Assembly: GCF_932274485.2 (NCBI RefSeq)
Contig: NC_065882.2
Location: forward strand, 76,720,767 to 76,784,766
From: Patella vulgata
Lineage: Eukaryota > Mollusca > Gastropoda > Patellidae
Direction of reading: 5' to 3'
DNA length: 64,000 nt
Positions 33,820-44,592 of this stretch are shown piece after piece. Under the pieces are notes generated by a model that saw nothing but the letters and a program-made list of their open reading frames with translations, was not told the origin of the DNA and did not search any database. Each line of letters begins with the position of its first letter. The stretch's first letter is position 1. The translations under genes were made by a program, and so were the position numbers.

Positions 33820-33866
33820 AATGAAATGAAATGAAATGGGGTTTAACGTCCCATCCGAAAGACTGT
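33820..33866 (-). mobile_element. Internally deleted SINE-A remnant
   Basis: The tail AAATGGGGTTTAACGTCC is fused directly to CATCCGAAAGACTGTCATT, a segment that normally lies about 190 bp away. Confidence 0.7.
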
Positions 33867-34644
33867 CATTTACAAATGCTGTACTTTGGGTGGTGTGAGA
33901 TGACCTTAGGCAGTATATAACATATTTATAGCTGTAATAAAAAGACTACTGATATGAAATACGCAATATGACAAGGAAAATCAATAAATATTAATAGCCT
34001 ATTACAAAATGTGCCATTTGTGAATCATTTCTAAAGGTTCTCACCAACTTTTATGTTCAGTGACGTCATTAGTATTGTGTGTTGAATGTAGGTAATAATC
34101 CACTCGGCAAACCTCGGCAGATTCCGGTAGCCTACATCTAGCCTCGGCTGTATGACAGTAAGTGATATGTACCTACGCCTATACATTTGCGATGCGGCAC
34201 CGGTTTACTTATAAGGGAAACTTGCCCGCGTTTAGAAAGAAGTTCTCAAAATTGCGTCGTTCGACGAGTGTGTAGAATTTTCAGTGCAAAGAAAATCGGA
34301 TAAACTTGAAAGAAAAAAAGCTTCAAACTTTGAAAATTTTGTAAGATAAAACATTCTTCAAATACGTCGTCATCAATGATCGTCATGGACAACGCCATTG
34401 TAATCCGGGAAATTGAAAGTAGTTCTAATGGCGGACTTTGTCATACAGCCGAGATTAGATGTAGGGTACTGGAATCTGTTGAGGTTTGCCGAGTGGGTAA
34501 TAATCCATCCAGTCCCCCCCCCTCCCCTAACTGTCAAGGGTTACTTTACTTACACTTACACGTGTACACGGGAATTCGGGTTAAAGAGTGAAACATGTAT
34601 CCACCCCCTTCTAATTACTTCTAGCTCAGTTATTTCGAATAAAT
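33867..34644. other. Mostly unassigned; SINE-A scrap at 34515-34580
   Basis: AACTGTCAAGGGTTACTTTA and ACACGTGTACACGGGAATTC match the SINE-A body in reverse. Otherwise no gene or repeat is seen. Confidence 0.45.
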
Positions 34645-34902
34645 GAAGGGGGTGAATGACCGAATGGTTATCGCGTGCTCGTTGTATCACAAGGTCTGTC
34701 ATTGAGTCAACTGGCGTGGTTTCGATTCCCCGGTTGTAAGTGACAAGGAGTAGGGTCACCTGTCCAACCTCGTGGGTTTGCTCCGGGTCCTCAAGTTTCC
34801 TCCCACAGCTAAAGACCCCTACGGGCAAGCGAAGTATTGCAATGAAATTGAACCATATGTTAATCCCGAACTGACCTAGTTTTGTCAAGTGGACGTTTAG
34901 CC

Positions 34903-34940
<38 letters not shown>
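34645..34940 (+). mobile_element. SINE-B, full length
   Basis: Head GGGTGAATGACCGAATGGTT, B-box-like GGTTTCGATTCCCC, central domain (GGGTTTGCTCCGGGTCCTCA), body and CT tail. Confidence 0.92.
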
Positions 34941-34942
<2 letters not shown>

Positions 34943-35346
34943 AATGAACACTTAAAATTATTTATAGTCTCGGAATTTTTAGTTTAAACAATATTTTATT
35001 TCAAGTACAAGAAGAGTATTTACAACACTGATATAACTGATTTGAAAACAAGCCGAAGCTTATACGTATAATTTCCACGCCATTCATTTCTTTCATATAA
35101 TGGACATTACAAAACACTTACAATTCATATTTTGCACCACAAAATTACATGATATTATTGTTTGCATTAAATGCTAGTAATGTAATACATAAGTTGACAT
35201 TCCTTAAAATTTAATAAAAATATATATAGCAATGTAGTATTAGTTTAAATATAATGAATATTTAGCAATGTACTTTCAGTTGAAATATAATGAATATATA
35301 CTATCAGTTTAAATACAACGAATATTTAGCAATGTACAATCAGTTA
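34941..35346. other. AT-rich, with a short imperfect tandem near 35235-35340
   Basis: GTTTAAATATAATGAATATT plus TAGCAATGTA recurs three to four times at about 35230-35340. No gene. Confidence 0.5.
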
Positions 35347-35446
35347 AGGGGGCCACGGTCGCTGAGTGGGTAAGACGCTGGTTCGGCGCCCAGAGGGTAT
35401 AGCTTCCCCCTTGCACCCCCTCCCCACCCGCTAACTACGAGCCTGA
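35347..35446. mobile_element. SINE-A head fragment joined to a C-rich element end
   Basis: GGGGCCACGGTCGCTGAGTG and GGTAAGACGCTGG (35347-35382) are the SINE-A head. The following CCCCCTCCCCACCCGCTAAC and TACGAGCCTGA resemble in reverse the CAGGCCCGTAACTGGGG end seen at 47222 and 46556. Confidence 0.5.
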
Positions 35447-36120
35447 TATTTCGTAATGTCAGACCTTAAATCAAATTGCAATGCATACTTTATAAAACAG
35501 ATAAGGGACATCAATAGTGGTCCATTTATCTATATTAAATATATAATAGATAACTGTTGATATACCACAGTAAATAACTAGAGTAAGATAAGTAAATATA
35601 CTAGTATATTATGACAATATATCATATTTCACCTATATACAACAATCTTGTACTTTTCCTTTTGTATGTCATTGTTAGTATACACACATATATTGTTAAC
35701 AAACTATTGCTTGTATCAATGGGTTGGGTTATGAATTGTTTAGATTGTAAAATACCCCTTGATTGCTACGAAACTGTTTAGTCTTTTGTCATACATTACA
35801 AAATCCGTACGCTCCACCATGATCGGACAAAGTTAGGATATAGCATATATAGATTTCCCCCACACCCCCACACCCCACCCCCGTCAAAAAAACAAACAAA
35901 CAAACACACACACATAACAGAAAACATGTGCCCCACCATGATCGGACAAAGTTAATAAAAAGCACTTATATACCCCAAAGCTGCACAATTTTTTGTCTAT
36001 TTGGTTTTTCAAACCAGCTTTTAAAAATCCTTACGCCCTGGTCTGATGTCACACGGATAGCCGAAATGTGGATACAGTCCACTGGAATAAATTGGGTTTT
36101 TGCCCGAAAATCAGCAGGAC
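35447..36120. other. No recognisable feature
   Basis: AT-rich. GCTCCACCATGATCGGACAA near 35810 is partly repeated at 35930. A CA/AAAC microsatellite lies near 35890. Confidence 0.4.
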
Positions 36121-36170
36121 CCACTCTTAAAGTGTCTAAGTCTGTAACTCAATATCATCCACAGTCTTCG
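36121..36170 (-). mobile_element. Family P2 end fragment
   Basis: TTAAAGTGTCTAAGTCTGTA and ACTCAATATCATCCACAGTC match the inner end of P2 elements in reverse. Confidence 0.65.
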
Positions 36171-36355
36171 AAATGTAGGTAAGCTGGGGGAAAAAAATTG
36201 GAATCTTTGAAAAGTTGAGAATCTTCAGTCATTTATTGCTTTGCCTTGCCCAATTTAAATCGAAATGTTTCGAAAATTCCAATAGTAAAATGTTGTCCAG
36301 TAAAATTGACTGAGGTCCGATACGTTTTCGACAAGATTTCAATAGTGCGGTTCCT

Positions 36356-36512
36356 GGGGCCTGTTTCACGAAATTTTAACTAAGATAAAATCCAAATTTT
36401 AGTAATTTGATTGGATAATATTCGATTGATTTTAGTGCTTAGCCAATCAAAATTGAAGTATCTACTAAAATTTGGATTTTATCTTTAGTTAAGATTTCGA
36501 GAAACAGGGCCC
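36356..36512 (+). mobile_element. 157-bp MITE with GGGSCCTGTTTC ends, family G
   Basis: The left end GGGGCCTGTTTCACGAAATT and its inverse at the right (GAGAAACAGGGCCC) flank AACTAAGATAAAATCCAAAT and the matching ATTTGGATTTTATCTTTAGT; arms are about 50 bp. A second copy in opposite orientation lies at 51806-51961. Confidence 0.88.
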
Positions 36513-36596
36513 TGAACGTACAGGGGGAGCTGAACTAGGGTGCATGTTGCATACCGCGGCGTATTGAGATCGGGGCCTATCCCGCTCCCCATGTTC

Positions 36597-36967
36597 GGGG
36601 ATCACGTGGCTAAGTGGGTAAGACGCTGGCTCGCAGGCCTGGAGGTCGGGTGTTCGATCCCTGCATTGGCCGAGAAAGTTCATTCAGATTTTCCGGCGTG
36701 GTTTCCCCTTGTCAGTGATGCAGGATGGAGGGCCTGACAAGGACAGCTGTGTAGTCATTCGGATAAGACGAAAAACCGAGGTCCCGTGTACACATTGGCG
36801 TGCACGTAAAAGATCCCTTGGCAGTTGGAATTCGATATAAGAGTAGGCCGTAGCGCCGCTGCCCGGGTAAAATTTCCCTCATAGCACACTGTATGGCACA
36901 TGCCCGTCTTCATTAGCCCAGGTTAGGAGCAGAACAGTAGGACGTTAAACCCCATTTCATTTCATTT
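36597..36967 (+). mobile_element. SINE-A, full length, reference copy
   Basis: The best-preserved SINE-A: A-box GTGGCTAAGTGGG, B-box GTTCGATCCCTGC, the body words TTGTCAGTGATGCAGG, AGGTCCCGTGTACACATTGG, CGTGCACGTAAAAGATCCC and TTGGAATTCGATATAAGAG, and the terminus TAGGACGTTAAACCCC with ATTTC units. CGCTCCCCATGTTC (36583-36596) and CGCTCCCCATATTC (36968-36981) are the target duplication. Confidence 0.95.
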
Positions 36968-36997
36968 CGCTCCCCATATTCATACCGTGCTCCCACT

Positions 36998-37671
36998 TTA
37001 AAGGACAATATTGGTGCCAGTCATTATCACATATGTGATAGAAATAATTAAACACGTTCCAAATATAATTTTAACACAGAGATCATTGCTACGATAGCTG
37101 AGTAATACACGACTGAAGTGACGAGTGATAACAGATACATGGGCGAATTTCTGCTCACTAATAATTCCTTCCAAGACCAAAAGTTGTTTTGTGAGACTGT
37201 GAGAGGATATCTGACAATTCATAAAAAGAATTGACTGCCACTAGATAAGAGAACACGAAAGAAAAACAGAAAAAGTCCGTGCATTACCATGTTTTTATAA
37301 GGTATAGAATGAATATAAACAAGGGAATGTACGGACTAGTTCTATTTTTCTCGTGTTCTCTTATCTAATGACATTCAATTACTTTATTGAATTGTCAGGT
37401 ATCCTCTTACAGTCCCGTATAACAACTTTTGGTCTTCGAAGAAATTATTAGTGAGCAGAAATTCGGCCGTGTATCTGTTATCACTAGTCACATCAGTCAG
37501 TTATATAGAGGCATGACTCGTGTTTTCCTCTGGCGTTCGTCACTTCCGATTCAGGAAACCTGTATTACTCAGCTATCGTAGCAATGATCCTTGTGTTAAA
37601 ATTATATTTGGAATGTGTTTAACCAGCTCTATCACATATGTGATAATAACTTGTACCAATATTGTCCTTTA
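36998..37671. mobile_element. 674-bp foldback element with TTAA borders
   Basis: Starts TTAAAGGACAATATTGGTGC and ends TACCAATATTGTCCTTTAA. The arms run nearly the whole length (about 36998-37288 and 37325-37671), leaving a loop of about 40 bp. Matching pairs include TCACATATGTGATA, CATTGCTACGATAGCTGAGT and GTGTTCTCTTATCTA. The right arm has an extra block of about 55 bp near 37505-37560. Both ends sit at TTAA. Non-coding. Confidence 0.88.
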
Positions 37672-38003
37672 AGCTGCCACGATCTGGCGTAGTGAGTCGT
37701 GGTGTATGTGTGTAGGGGTATACCGGTAAAAAGTGATATACATCCAACTTAGTCACAGGTGTCGTGTATCGATCTGCAGTGTTCAGAAAATTTATATTGG
37801 AAGTAGCCCACATTCCCCAGCTGTCGTTTTTAGGAATAACCAAGAAATGTTCTTTTATTAGACAAAGCTCTGTCAAAGAAATATAGTATGGTAATATACT
37901 GAAATTATCCATGACATTAATCAATACAACTCCGTGTGATTTAGATATACATTTAAAATAACTTGTTTACATATTTCTCCAGAAACAAAAAAATCAACAG
38001 AAA
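37672..38003 (-). other. Unassigned; orphan 101-codon reverse frame
   Basis: The frame 37924-37619 runs into the foldback arm. Its first 80 or so codons look compositionally normal, but no family was recognised and its 3' end is transposon. Not called a gene. Confidence 0.3.
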
Positions 38004-38280
38004 AGAGAGAAAGAGAGAGAGAGAGAGAGAGAGTGTGTGTGTTTAACGTCCACTGGACACAAACTAGGTCATTTCGGGACTAACATATGGTTTAATTTTA
38101 TTTCAATAATTCGCTTGCACGTAGGGGTCTTTAGCAATGGGAGGAAACAGAGAGAGAGAAAGAGAGAGAGAGAGAGGGGGTAACGTCCACTCGACATAAA
38201 CTAGGTCATTTCGGGATTAACATGGTACATTTTACTCTAATAATTCGCATAGGGGTCTGTAGTAGTGGAAGGAAAAAGGA
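38004..38280 (-). mobile_element. Two truncated SINE-B copies in tandem
   Basis: First copy: GA tail, TTTAACGTCCACTGGACACA, to AATGGGAGGAAAC (38148). Second: GA tail, GGTAACGTCCACTCGACATA, to GTAGTGGAAGGAAA. Both stop at the same body position, at the border of the central domain. Confidence 0.9.
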
Positions 38281-38289
38281 GGAAAAATA

Positions 38290-38581
38290 GTTCATTCAAA
38301 TCACTTTATTCTGAGCGAAAATGTGACTGTTTGAAGAAAGTGTATTTAGTCTCGATTTTCTTTGCTACCGTTATTACGATAATAAACAAAGTCTCGTTTA
38401 TCCAGATTTAAATAAAATTATTATATTTCAATCCGTTCAAAATCACAATAACCCGATGATCTAGAGAGTTGATAGGGAGCTTGTCATGTGCATAAATGTC
38501 AAGATAATAGTTTATAAAACATTTGAGACCAAAGAAAGATCTGCAATAGACAGATTTAGCTCAGACATAATGTATCTTTAA
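38290..38581. mobile_element. Family P1 element, left end lost
   Basis: GTCTCGTTTATCCAGATTTA, AAGAAAGATCTGCAATAGAC and the end ATAATGTATCTTTAA match P1 copies. The P1 left terminus is replaced by the SINE-B tandem. Confidence 0.7.
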
Positions 38582-38667
38582 GTTTCGAACTTTCTGACAA
38601 AAAATCGAAAGTAAAGACGTAGTATTGCTGTTTTCTGGGCACTTTATTTAATGAAGGAGTATAATAT

Positions 38668-39148
38668 TTAAAGGGCGGATAGCTCTATTCTTTGGAACCG
38701 TAAATAGACGAAAATGGTTCTAAATGCACACATTAACATAATATGCGTGTAATTCATTTCCAATTTTGTATTGTAATTTCTAATCAAGTAAATTTTCGTT
38801 GAATTACGCGAACAGTCCAAATTGAACAAGCGGTCTTTTCTGCCTGCTTAGTCCATTCTACACGGGGCATTTTGCGGGGTGGGGGGGGGGGTGGAGGGGG
38901 TTGGGGGATATGTTGTTTGTGAATCCGCCACTTTTAATTACTTCCGCATTGTCCTCTGGCATGTTTTTGGGGGTCATCACAAATGGCGCTCGGAGCCATT
39001 ATGACCATAGACCACACGAGTAGTGTATATAGTGATTTTTTTAATAAGGTTCATTGTGTCTTGACTAATGGATATTAGGATAAATTATTTTCACGACAAG
39101 ATAATAACATCAATATTGTGCTTTTAATTTCCAATATTATGTATAATA
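38668..39148 (+). mobile_element. Family P2 element, diverged
   Basis: TTAAAGGGCGGATAGCTCTA at the left; internal TGTATTGTAATTTCTAATCA, AATGGCGCTCGGAGCCATTA and TTGTCTTGACTAATGGATAT line up with the copy at 28219. A G-run insertion (about 38876-38910) lies inside it. It abuts the next P2 copy. Confidence 0.7.
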
Positions 39149-39279
39149 TTAAAGTAGCTAAGTCTCTAACTCAATATCGTCCAAAATCTTCGACATTGAA
39201 AACACGAATTAGTTGTCAATTTTAATCAACATTGGTGTCAATTTGTAGATCCCAAATATTAGAGATTTAGCTCCTTTAA
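39149..39279 (-). mobile_element. Family P2 mini-element, internally deleted
   Basis: TTAAAGTAGCTAAGTCTCTA at the left and GAGATTTAGCTCCTTTAA at the right, with TTAA at both ends and about 370 bp of the P2 interior missing. The right terminus is partly repeated at 39280-39301. Confidence 0.8.
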
Positions 39280-39340
39280 GTTAGAGGTATAGCTCCTTTA
39301 ATGGTAATAGTATAATACCTATTATTTAATATAGTATACA

Positions 39341-39771
39341 TTAACGGAGCTAAATCGCTAATATTTGGGACCTAGAAATTGACACAAATGGGTCCCAACG
39401 TATATAATAAAGTAATATGAATGTATATAAACTGATTTACCTTCAATCGTTTCCGTTTTTACTCTAATTTCAAAGCAGTTATGTTCGACGAAATACGCCA
39501 GAAGTCTCAATCGAATGGCAATCTCTAGCGTCTGGTTTTTCCAGTCTTCACCGATAGTACTTATTGCGCATGCTCTACAGATATGAAGCGCATTATGGTA
39601 CACGATTCTTAAAGTGGTAAAATGTTTATTTTGTCTTAAATATTGGATATCAGAAGCCCATCTTTTCCCGGTAAGATCACAACATCAATGTTGATTTAAA
39701 TTGACAAATAATTTGTGTTTTCAATGTCGAAGACTTTGGATGATATTGAGTTAGAGACTTAGCTACTTTAA
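39341..39771 (+). mobile_element. TTAA-flanked MITE, family P2
   Basis: TTAACGGAGCTAAATCGCTA to TTAGAGACTTAGCTACTTTAA. Strongly similar to 28219-28722 apart from a gap of about 75 bp in the middle. The reverse 81-codon frame inside it is not a gene. Confidence 0.87.
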
Positions 39772-40396
39772 CAGAAATATGTAAATAAACAAGAAATACA
39801 AAAGCAAATTATAATATGAATAAAAAGTTTGGTTATTGAAAAAAGCATTTAGGAAATTTTTGGATACTTTCGGTCAGCCGTAAATTTTAGTGATACTTTC
39901 GCGCAGCCGTAGATTTTAGTACCTTTGGGTGTGTTTTGGCACTAGGTATTTGTATTTCATTTATCCAATTAATGACCCGTAATAAATAACGTATTGAATC
40001 TCAGACTTTTGTGTTACGTTTATTAACAACAGCCGAACCTGTTATGGCCTTACTCCTTACTGAGTTGATCAATATCTTTAATACATATTAACGGATTAGC
40101 TGCAATAAGCTGATCGGTAAATCCTTTATAAATCGAATGAGCTACGTATTGTAGTCTGTCGTGTTTATGAAATGGCGGGAAGTTCGTACCTTTCATACAC
40201 GACTAAAGCCGAACAAAGTGTTTGGATTCCCGCCAAATAACCTAATTATTGTCGTTCAAAACATTGGTAACCTTTCTAGGGGTTATGTTGACCCCCGACC
40301 GTAAATGACCTTGTGTGCGTCATAATATTATGTTTATCGTTTTGATAGTAAGGTCGTAAAGGGTCACGATTATAGTCAAGGTAGTGACGATGGTGA
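39772..40396. other. No recognisable feature
   Basis: Non-coding. A short direct repeat (TACTTTCGGTCAGCCGTAAA / TACTTTCGCGCAGCCGTAGA) lies at 39866-39920. Confidence 0.4.
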
Positions 40397-40630
40397 GACA
40401 AAAATTTGGTTTAATGTCCACTCGACACAAACCAAGTCATTTCGCGACTAATATATGGTTCAATTTCATTTCAATAATTCGCTTGCGCATAGGTGTTTCT
40501 AGCAGTGGGTGGGAAACCGGAGGACTCTAGAAAACCCACGAGGTTCGACAGGCGAACTTACTCCTGGTCGCGTAGGCCTTCAAGTATGGGATGGGTACAA
40601 CACCACTTGATTCAATGACATAGCTTATTA
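40397..40630 (-). mobile_element. SINE-B, near full length
   Basis: TGGTTTAATGTCCACTCGAC, GGTTCAATTTCATTTCAATA, GGAAACCGGAGGACTC and CACTTGATTCAATGACAT. The A-box end is lost. Confidence 0.87.
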
Positions 40631-40817
40631 TCTATATATCACATGTCTTAGTTACGATGGCATTTACTTTATCGATACCAATGTATGTTAAAGTGTATTT
40701 TCTGACACACCCCTTTATTTAGTTACCAATCTATGTCTGTCACGAGTGTACCAATTTTGTGCAATAAACAATGGGAAGTGATGCACACAATATATTACAC
40801 CCGTCTTGCTTTCTGCT

Positions 40818-41102
40818 AGATTTCCCGGTGTGTTTTCCCCTTGTCAGTGGTGTAGAATGGAGGGCCTGAAAAGCACAGCTGTCTAGTCGTTCGGATGAGA
40901 CAAAAAGCCCGTGGTCCCGTATACACATTGGCGTTCACTTAAAAGATCCATTGACAGTTGGAATTCGATATAAGAGTAGGCCATATAGTGCCGCTTCCCG
41001 GACAAAATTTCTCTCATAACACACTGTAGGGCGTATGTCCGTCTTCATTAGCCCAGTTGGACAAGAACAGTAGGACGTTAAACCCCATTTCATTTCATTT
41101 TA
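40818..41102 (+). mobile_element. SINE-A, head-truncated
   Basis: From TAGATTTCCCGGTGTGTTTT to GTAGGACGTTAAACCCC with ATTTC units. A further diverged piece (CTTGGCAGTTGAAATTCGGC to CGTCTTCATTAGGACGC) follows at 41150-41262. Confidence 0.9.
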
Positions 41103-41367
41103 TGTCCTGTCGTTAAACCTGGCGTTATTTAGGGTTAGGTTACCATGAACCCTTGGCAGTTGAAATTCGGCATGGAGTATAGGTGGAAACGCCACTGTCC
41201 GGGCAAAATCCCCCTCAAAGCACGTAGCCTGGCGATTACTCGTCTTCATTAGGACGCTACAGAGCCGTCGAATCCGGTGTTCATTAATTCAAAGATATTT
41301 GCCTCCACCCTATCCCCCATTATAAATTTTGTCACGACAAGCGTGCATTAAACCCTATTTCATTTCG

Positions 41368-41578
41368 GTTTTTGTGGTTTCGAATCCCAGGTTATACGTG
41401 ACAAGGAGTAGGGACGTCTGTCCAACCTCGTGGGTTTTCTCCATGTCCTCCGGTTTCCTCCCACTGCTAAAGACCCCTACGTGCACGCGAATTATTGAAA
41501 TTAAAAACCATATGTTAGTCCAGAAATAACCTAGTTTGTGTCGCTTGGACGTTAAACCCCATTTCTCTCCCTCTCTCA
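41368..41578 (+). mobile_element. SINE-B, head-truncated
   Basis: Starts at the B-box-like GTGGTTTCGAATCCCAGG, then central domain, body, and TTGGACGTTAAACCCC with CT tail. Confidence 0.9.
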
Positions 41579-41865
41579 TTTCGGTTTATTTGATGGAACA
41601 TGTGCTTATTTGACATCTGGATGGAATCAGACCGAACATCGGTGGACTACATATAAATATATAGGTTACATTCCAAATACAATATAGGTATACAGTACAT
41701 AGGTAAATAAATAAAGGCCGTGGTAAAGGTCATAGATTATGTTTCAACTAGGCTACGATAAATACATATTATGACAATAATTGGGTCGAACCAAACAATC
41801 ATGAATTAATTCTAGGATTGGTCTCTAATCCAGGCCAAGAACATATTACATATTATTTACATCTG

Positions 41866-42124
41866 AGAGAGAGAGAGAGAGGGGGGGGGGGTAACGTCCA
41901 CTCGACACAAACTGGTTCATTTCGGAACTAACATATGGTTCGATTTTATTTCAATAATTCGCTTGCGCGTAGGGGTCTTTAGCAGTGGGGGGAAACCGGG
42001 GGATCCTGAGAAAACCCACGAGGTTGGACAGGCAACCCTACTTCTTGTCACGTACAACCGGGAAATCGAAACCACGCCAGCTGACTCAATGACAGACCAT
42101 ACGATACAACCATTCGGCCATCTA
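41866..42124 (-). mobile_element. SINE-B, near full length
   Basis: GA/G tail, GTAACGTCCACTCGACACAA, central domain in reverse (GGGGAAACCGGGGGATCC), B-box region CGGGAAATCGAAACC, and CCATTCGGCCATC. Confidence 0.92.
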
Positions 42125-42280
42125 ACGCTCGTATTTACATCTGCCAACAAGGTATGTCAATTATTACGGTTATTGGTTTAGAGAATTTGACTTAATTCCA
42201 CGTTTTACGTAATGAAATGAAATGGGGGTAAATGGCTCGCTAACACATTCATTACTTCGGTATTCCCGAAACAAATATTA

Positions 42281-42540
42281 TTCTTCTTCTTTTATTAGTG
42301 TTTAACGACCGCTTCCACCGAGGGTCATATCGCAGACAAGTTGTCTGATTCTTATTATCTTAGCGAACGGGCAGAGGTCTTTCCCGTGGAAGGAAATCGG
42401 AGTACCCGTAGTAAACCCACGAGGTTGGGAAGGCGCTCTTATCTTCAACCAAGGTATCGTCGAATCCACGATCGCAAGCCAAAGATGACCGGCCAGCTAG
42501 AACTCAAAGCGTGACACTCTAAACCACGATACCATCCCAA
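42281..42540 (-). mobile_element. SINE-C copy
   Basis: On the reverse strand: head GGGATGGTATCGTGGTTTAG, B-box-like GATTCGACGATACC, central part CCCAACCTCGTGGGTTTACT and ACGGGTACTCCGATTTCC, then GGTGGAAGCGGTCGTTAAAC and a tail of AATAAAAG and AAG units. The central part aligns with SINE-B; head and tail do not. A SINE-C tail (CGGTGGAAGCGGACGTTAAA) is also present at 47840-47862. Confidence 0.78.
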
Positions 42541-43200
42541 GCCACCTCACGTGTGGAATTCTATGTGGAAGAACGTTGTCAGGGCAACCAACTTTCCATT
42601 CTGAACATCAGAGACACGCTACCATTTAATTTTCGTACGTTAGTTACTTACGTCGAGTTTCTTCCTATCAATGTGTATACAATCCTGAACTTTAGTTTTC
42701 GTCCCATCCGAACGACTAATCTTTTATGTCGCCACGCAGGTCACATTCCAAACGGGCAATCAAATAACTCATTTACGTGTAGACATCGTATGGCATAAGC
42801 TCTAAATTGATGTTTTTTTAGATTATAAATTAACATAATAGGTATGTGTCTATATGCTTGTACACGGATCGACTTTGTTTTTTTATTGCACCATCCGAAG
42901 AGATAATTTTTTTTATGAATAGCAGGTCACATAATTATGCTTGTACACTGATCGACTTTGTTTTTTTACTGCACCATCCGAAGAGATAATTTGTATGAAT
43001 AACAGGTCACATAATTAGGCCATGATATCAAATAACTCATAATGTATGGCATAGGCTCTAATATTATGTTTTGTTTTTTCTTGTTGTGAATTACATGTAA
43101 TATATAACAGGAATGTGTATATAGTACGATGGTTATATGTGAATTAATATATAACAGGAATGTGGATATTGTACGATGGTTATATGAGAATAAACGATAA
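42541..43200. repeat. Tandem duplications built from SINE-A fragments
   Basis: GCTTGTACACGGATCGACTT through AGCAGGTCACATAATTA (42857-42938) is repeated at 42939-43017 with few changes. The unit contains a piece of reverse SINE-A (TGTACACGG, GCACCATCCGAA). Another reverse scrap lies at 42690-42750 (TTTTCGTCCCATCCGAACGA). ATATAACAGGAATGTG is duplicated near 43100-43165. Confidence 0.7.
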
Positions 43201-43423
43201 AGGTCATCCCTAGTTTCAATAATTGGTTTTAATATATCAGCTACTGAAATGGGAAAAATAACAGTACAGTCGGTGGGGTCAATGGGTATTTTTTATTTTT
43301 ATTTTATTAGTTCTGCTGTTTTGGTTTTAATTTTGGTCTGTCTATGTTTGGTTAAAATGTATCCTGTTGTGTCCTCATGAAATCGTGTGTGTCTATGGGA
43401 TGAAATGGGCTGGGTTAAGAGTG

Positions 43424-43462
43424 GGGTGGGGAGAGGCGGGGGGATGGAGAGGGGGGGGGGGT
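43424..43462 (+). other. G-run cluster, possible quadruplex
   Basis: GGGGTGGGG, GGCGGGGGG and a run of ten G lie within 40 bases on the + strand. Similar G runs are at 38877-38910 and 46390-46410. A structural possibility only. Confidence 0.5.
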
Positions 43463-43640
43463 AACGTGTGCCCTGTAGATCATAACCTTGTTATTGAGTT
43501 AAATGACACGGTTTCGATCCAAAGACTGTACGTGACAAAGAGTGGGGTCGTCTGTCCAACCTGGTGGGTTTTCTGCGTGTCCCCTGATTCCCCCACCCCC
43601 ACTACTGAAGACCCCTATTCAATATTTATCATGAATCATA
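43463..43640 (+). mobile_element. SINE-B fragment, diverged
   Basis: CGGTTTCGATCCAAAGACTG, GTACGTGACAAAGAGTGGGG, GGGTTTTCTGCGTGTCCCC, ACTGAAGACCCCT. The 3' body is missing. Confidence 0.75.
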
Positions 43641-43914
43641 ACTATCAAAAGCACCTCCTGGATAAAGCGTAGGACTAATAGGACAACTCTAACACATGTA
43701 ATTTCGTATCGAAACAGTTTCGTAGTCGGTACGTTTCGTACTCAGAATAGGGCCTTCCAACAACGTAACTGATTGAATCAATTGCCACTGTCCAACGAAT
43801 TGTTGAATGTCGAGAAATCCGGCAGTCGATGGTAATCGGTTCGGTAAAAGATTCAGCTCCCACAATCCCACGACCTGGCGGGCAAAATTTCCGTCTGTCC
43901 GTCTTCATTATTCC

Positions 43915-44244
43915 TTTAACGACCACACTGCATCATATGTTGGCGGGTTGGTGCTGTATCATAAGGTCTGTCATTGAGTCAACTGGCTTGGTTTTGATTC
44001 CCCGGTTGTATGTGACAAGGAGTAGGGTCGCCTGTCCAACCTCGTGGGTTTTCTCCGGGTCCTCCGTTTTCCTCCCATTGCTAAGAACCCCTACTATCAA
44101 GCGAATTATTGAAAGAAAATTGAACCATGTGTTAGTACCAAAATGGCCTAGTTTGTGTCGAGTGGACGTTAAACCCCATCTCTCTCTCTCTCTCTCCTCT
44201 CTCTTCTCTCTCTCTCTTTAACGACCGCGCTGCATCATATGTTG
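43915..44244 (+). mobile_element. SINE-B with a 28-bp target duplication
   Basis: The SINE occupies about 43943-44216. It starts inside the head (TTGGTGCTGTATCATAAGG), has B-box-like GGTTTTGATTCCCC, the full central domain and body, and a CT tail. The flanks 43915-43942 and 44217-44244 both read TTTAACGACC-R-C-R-CT then GCATCATATGTTG, matching at 26 of 28 positions. Confidence 0.93.
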
Positions 44245-44592
44245 CAATCCACGTCACATGACGCCTACTCTGCGTCTATTAATGCCTACTATATTTCTAA
44301 CATTACATCGATCAGACAACATAGACACGTGTTACCAGGAATAAACTCACCTGATCTAGAATGGCGTGATTGTACTCTACACTAGATCACTGCAACCTTG
44401 ATATTAAGATTATGAGAATCGTGTTTAAAGTGATTTAGGGGGCACCAACCACCACCTGGTAATTCTCACGTAGAAATAAATTTGGATTGCATCATCGTCA
44501 ATTTATCTAAAGGTCTTCCTAATGTGCTGACAGTCTAAACCGAGATCTGTCCTCACGGTCTCTGTGACCACCTGTACACATGCAGTTATGTA
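44245..44592. other. No recognisable feature
   Basis: Non-coding sequence. Confidence 0.4.
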
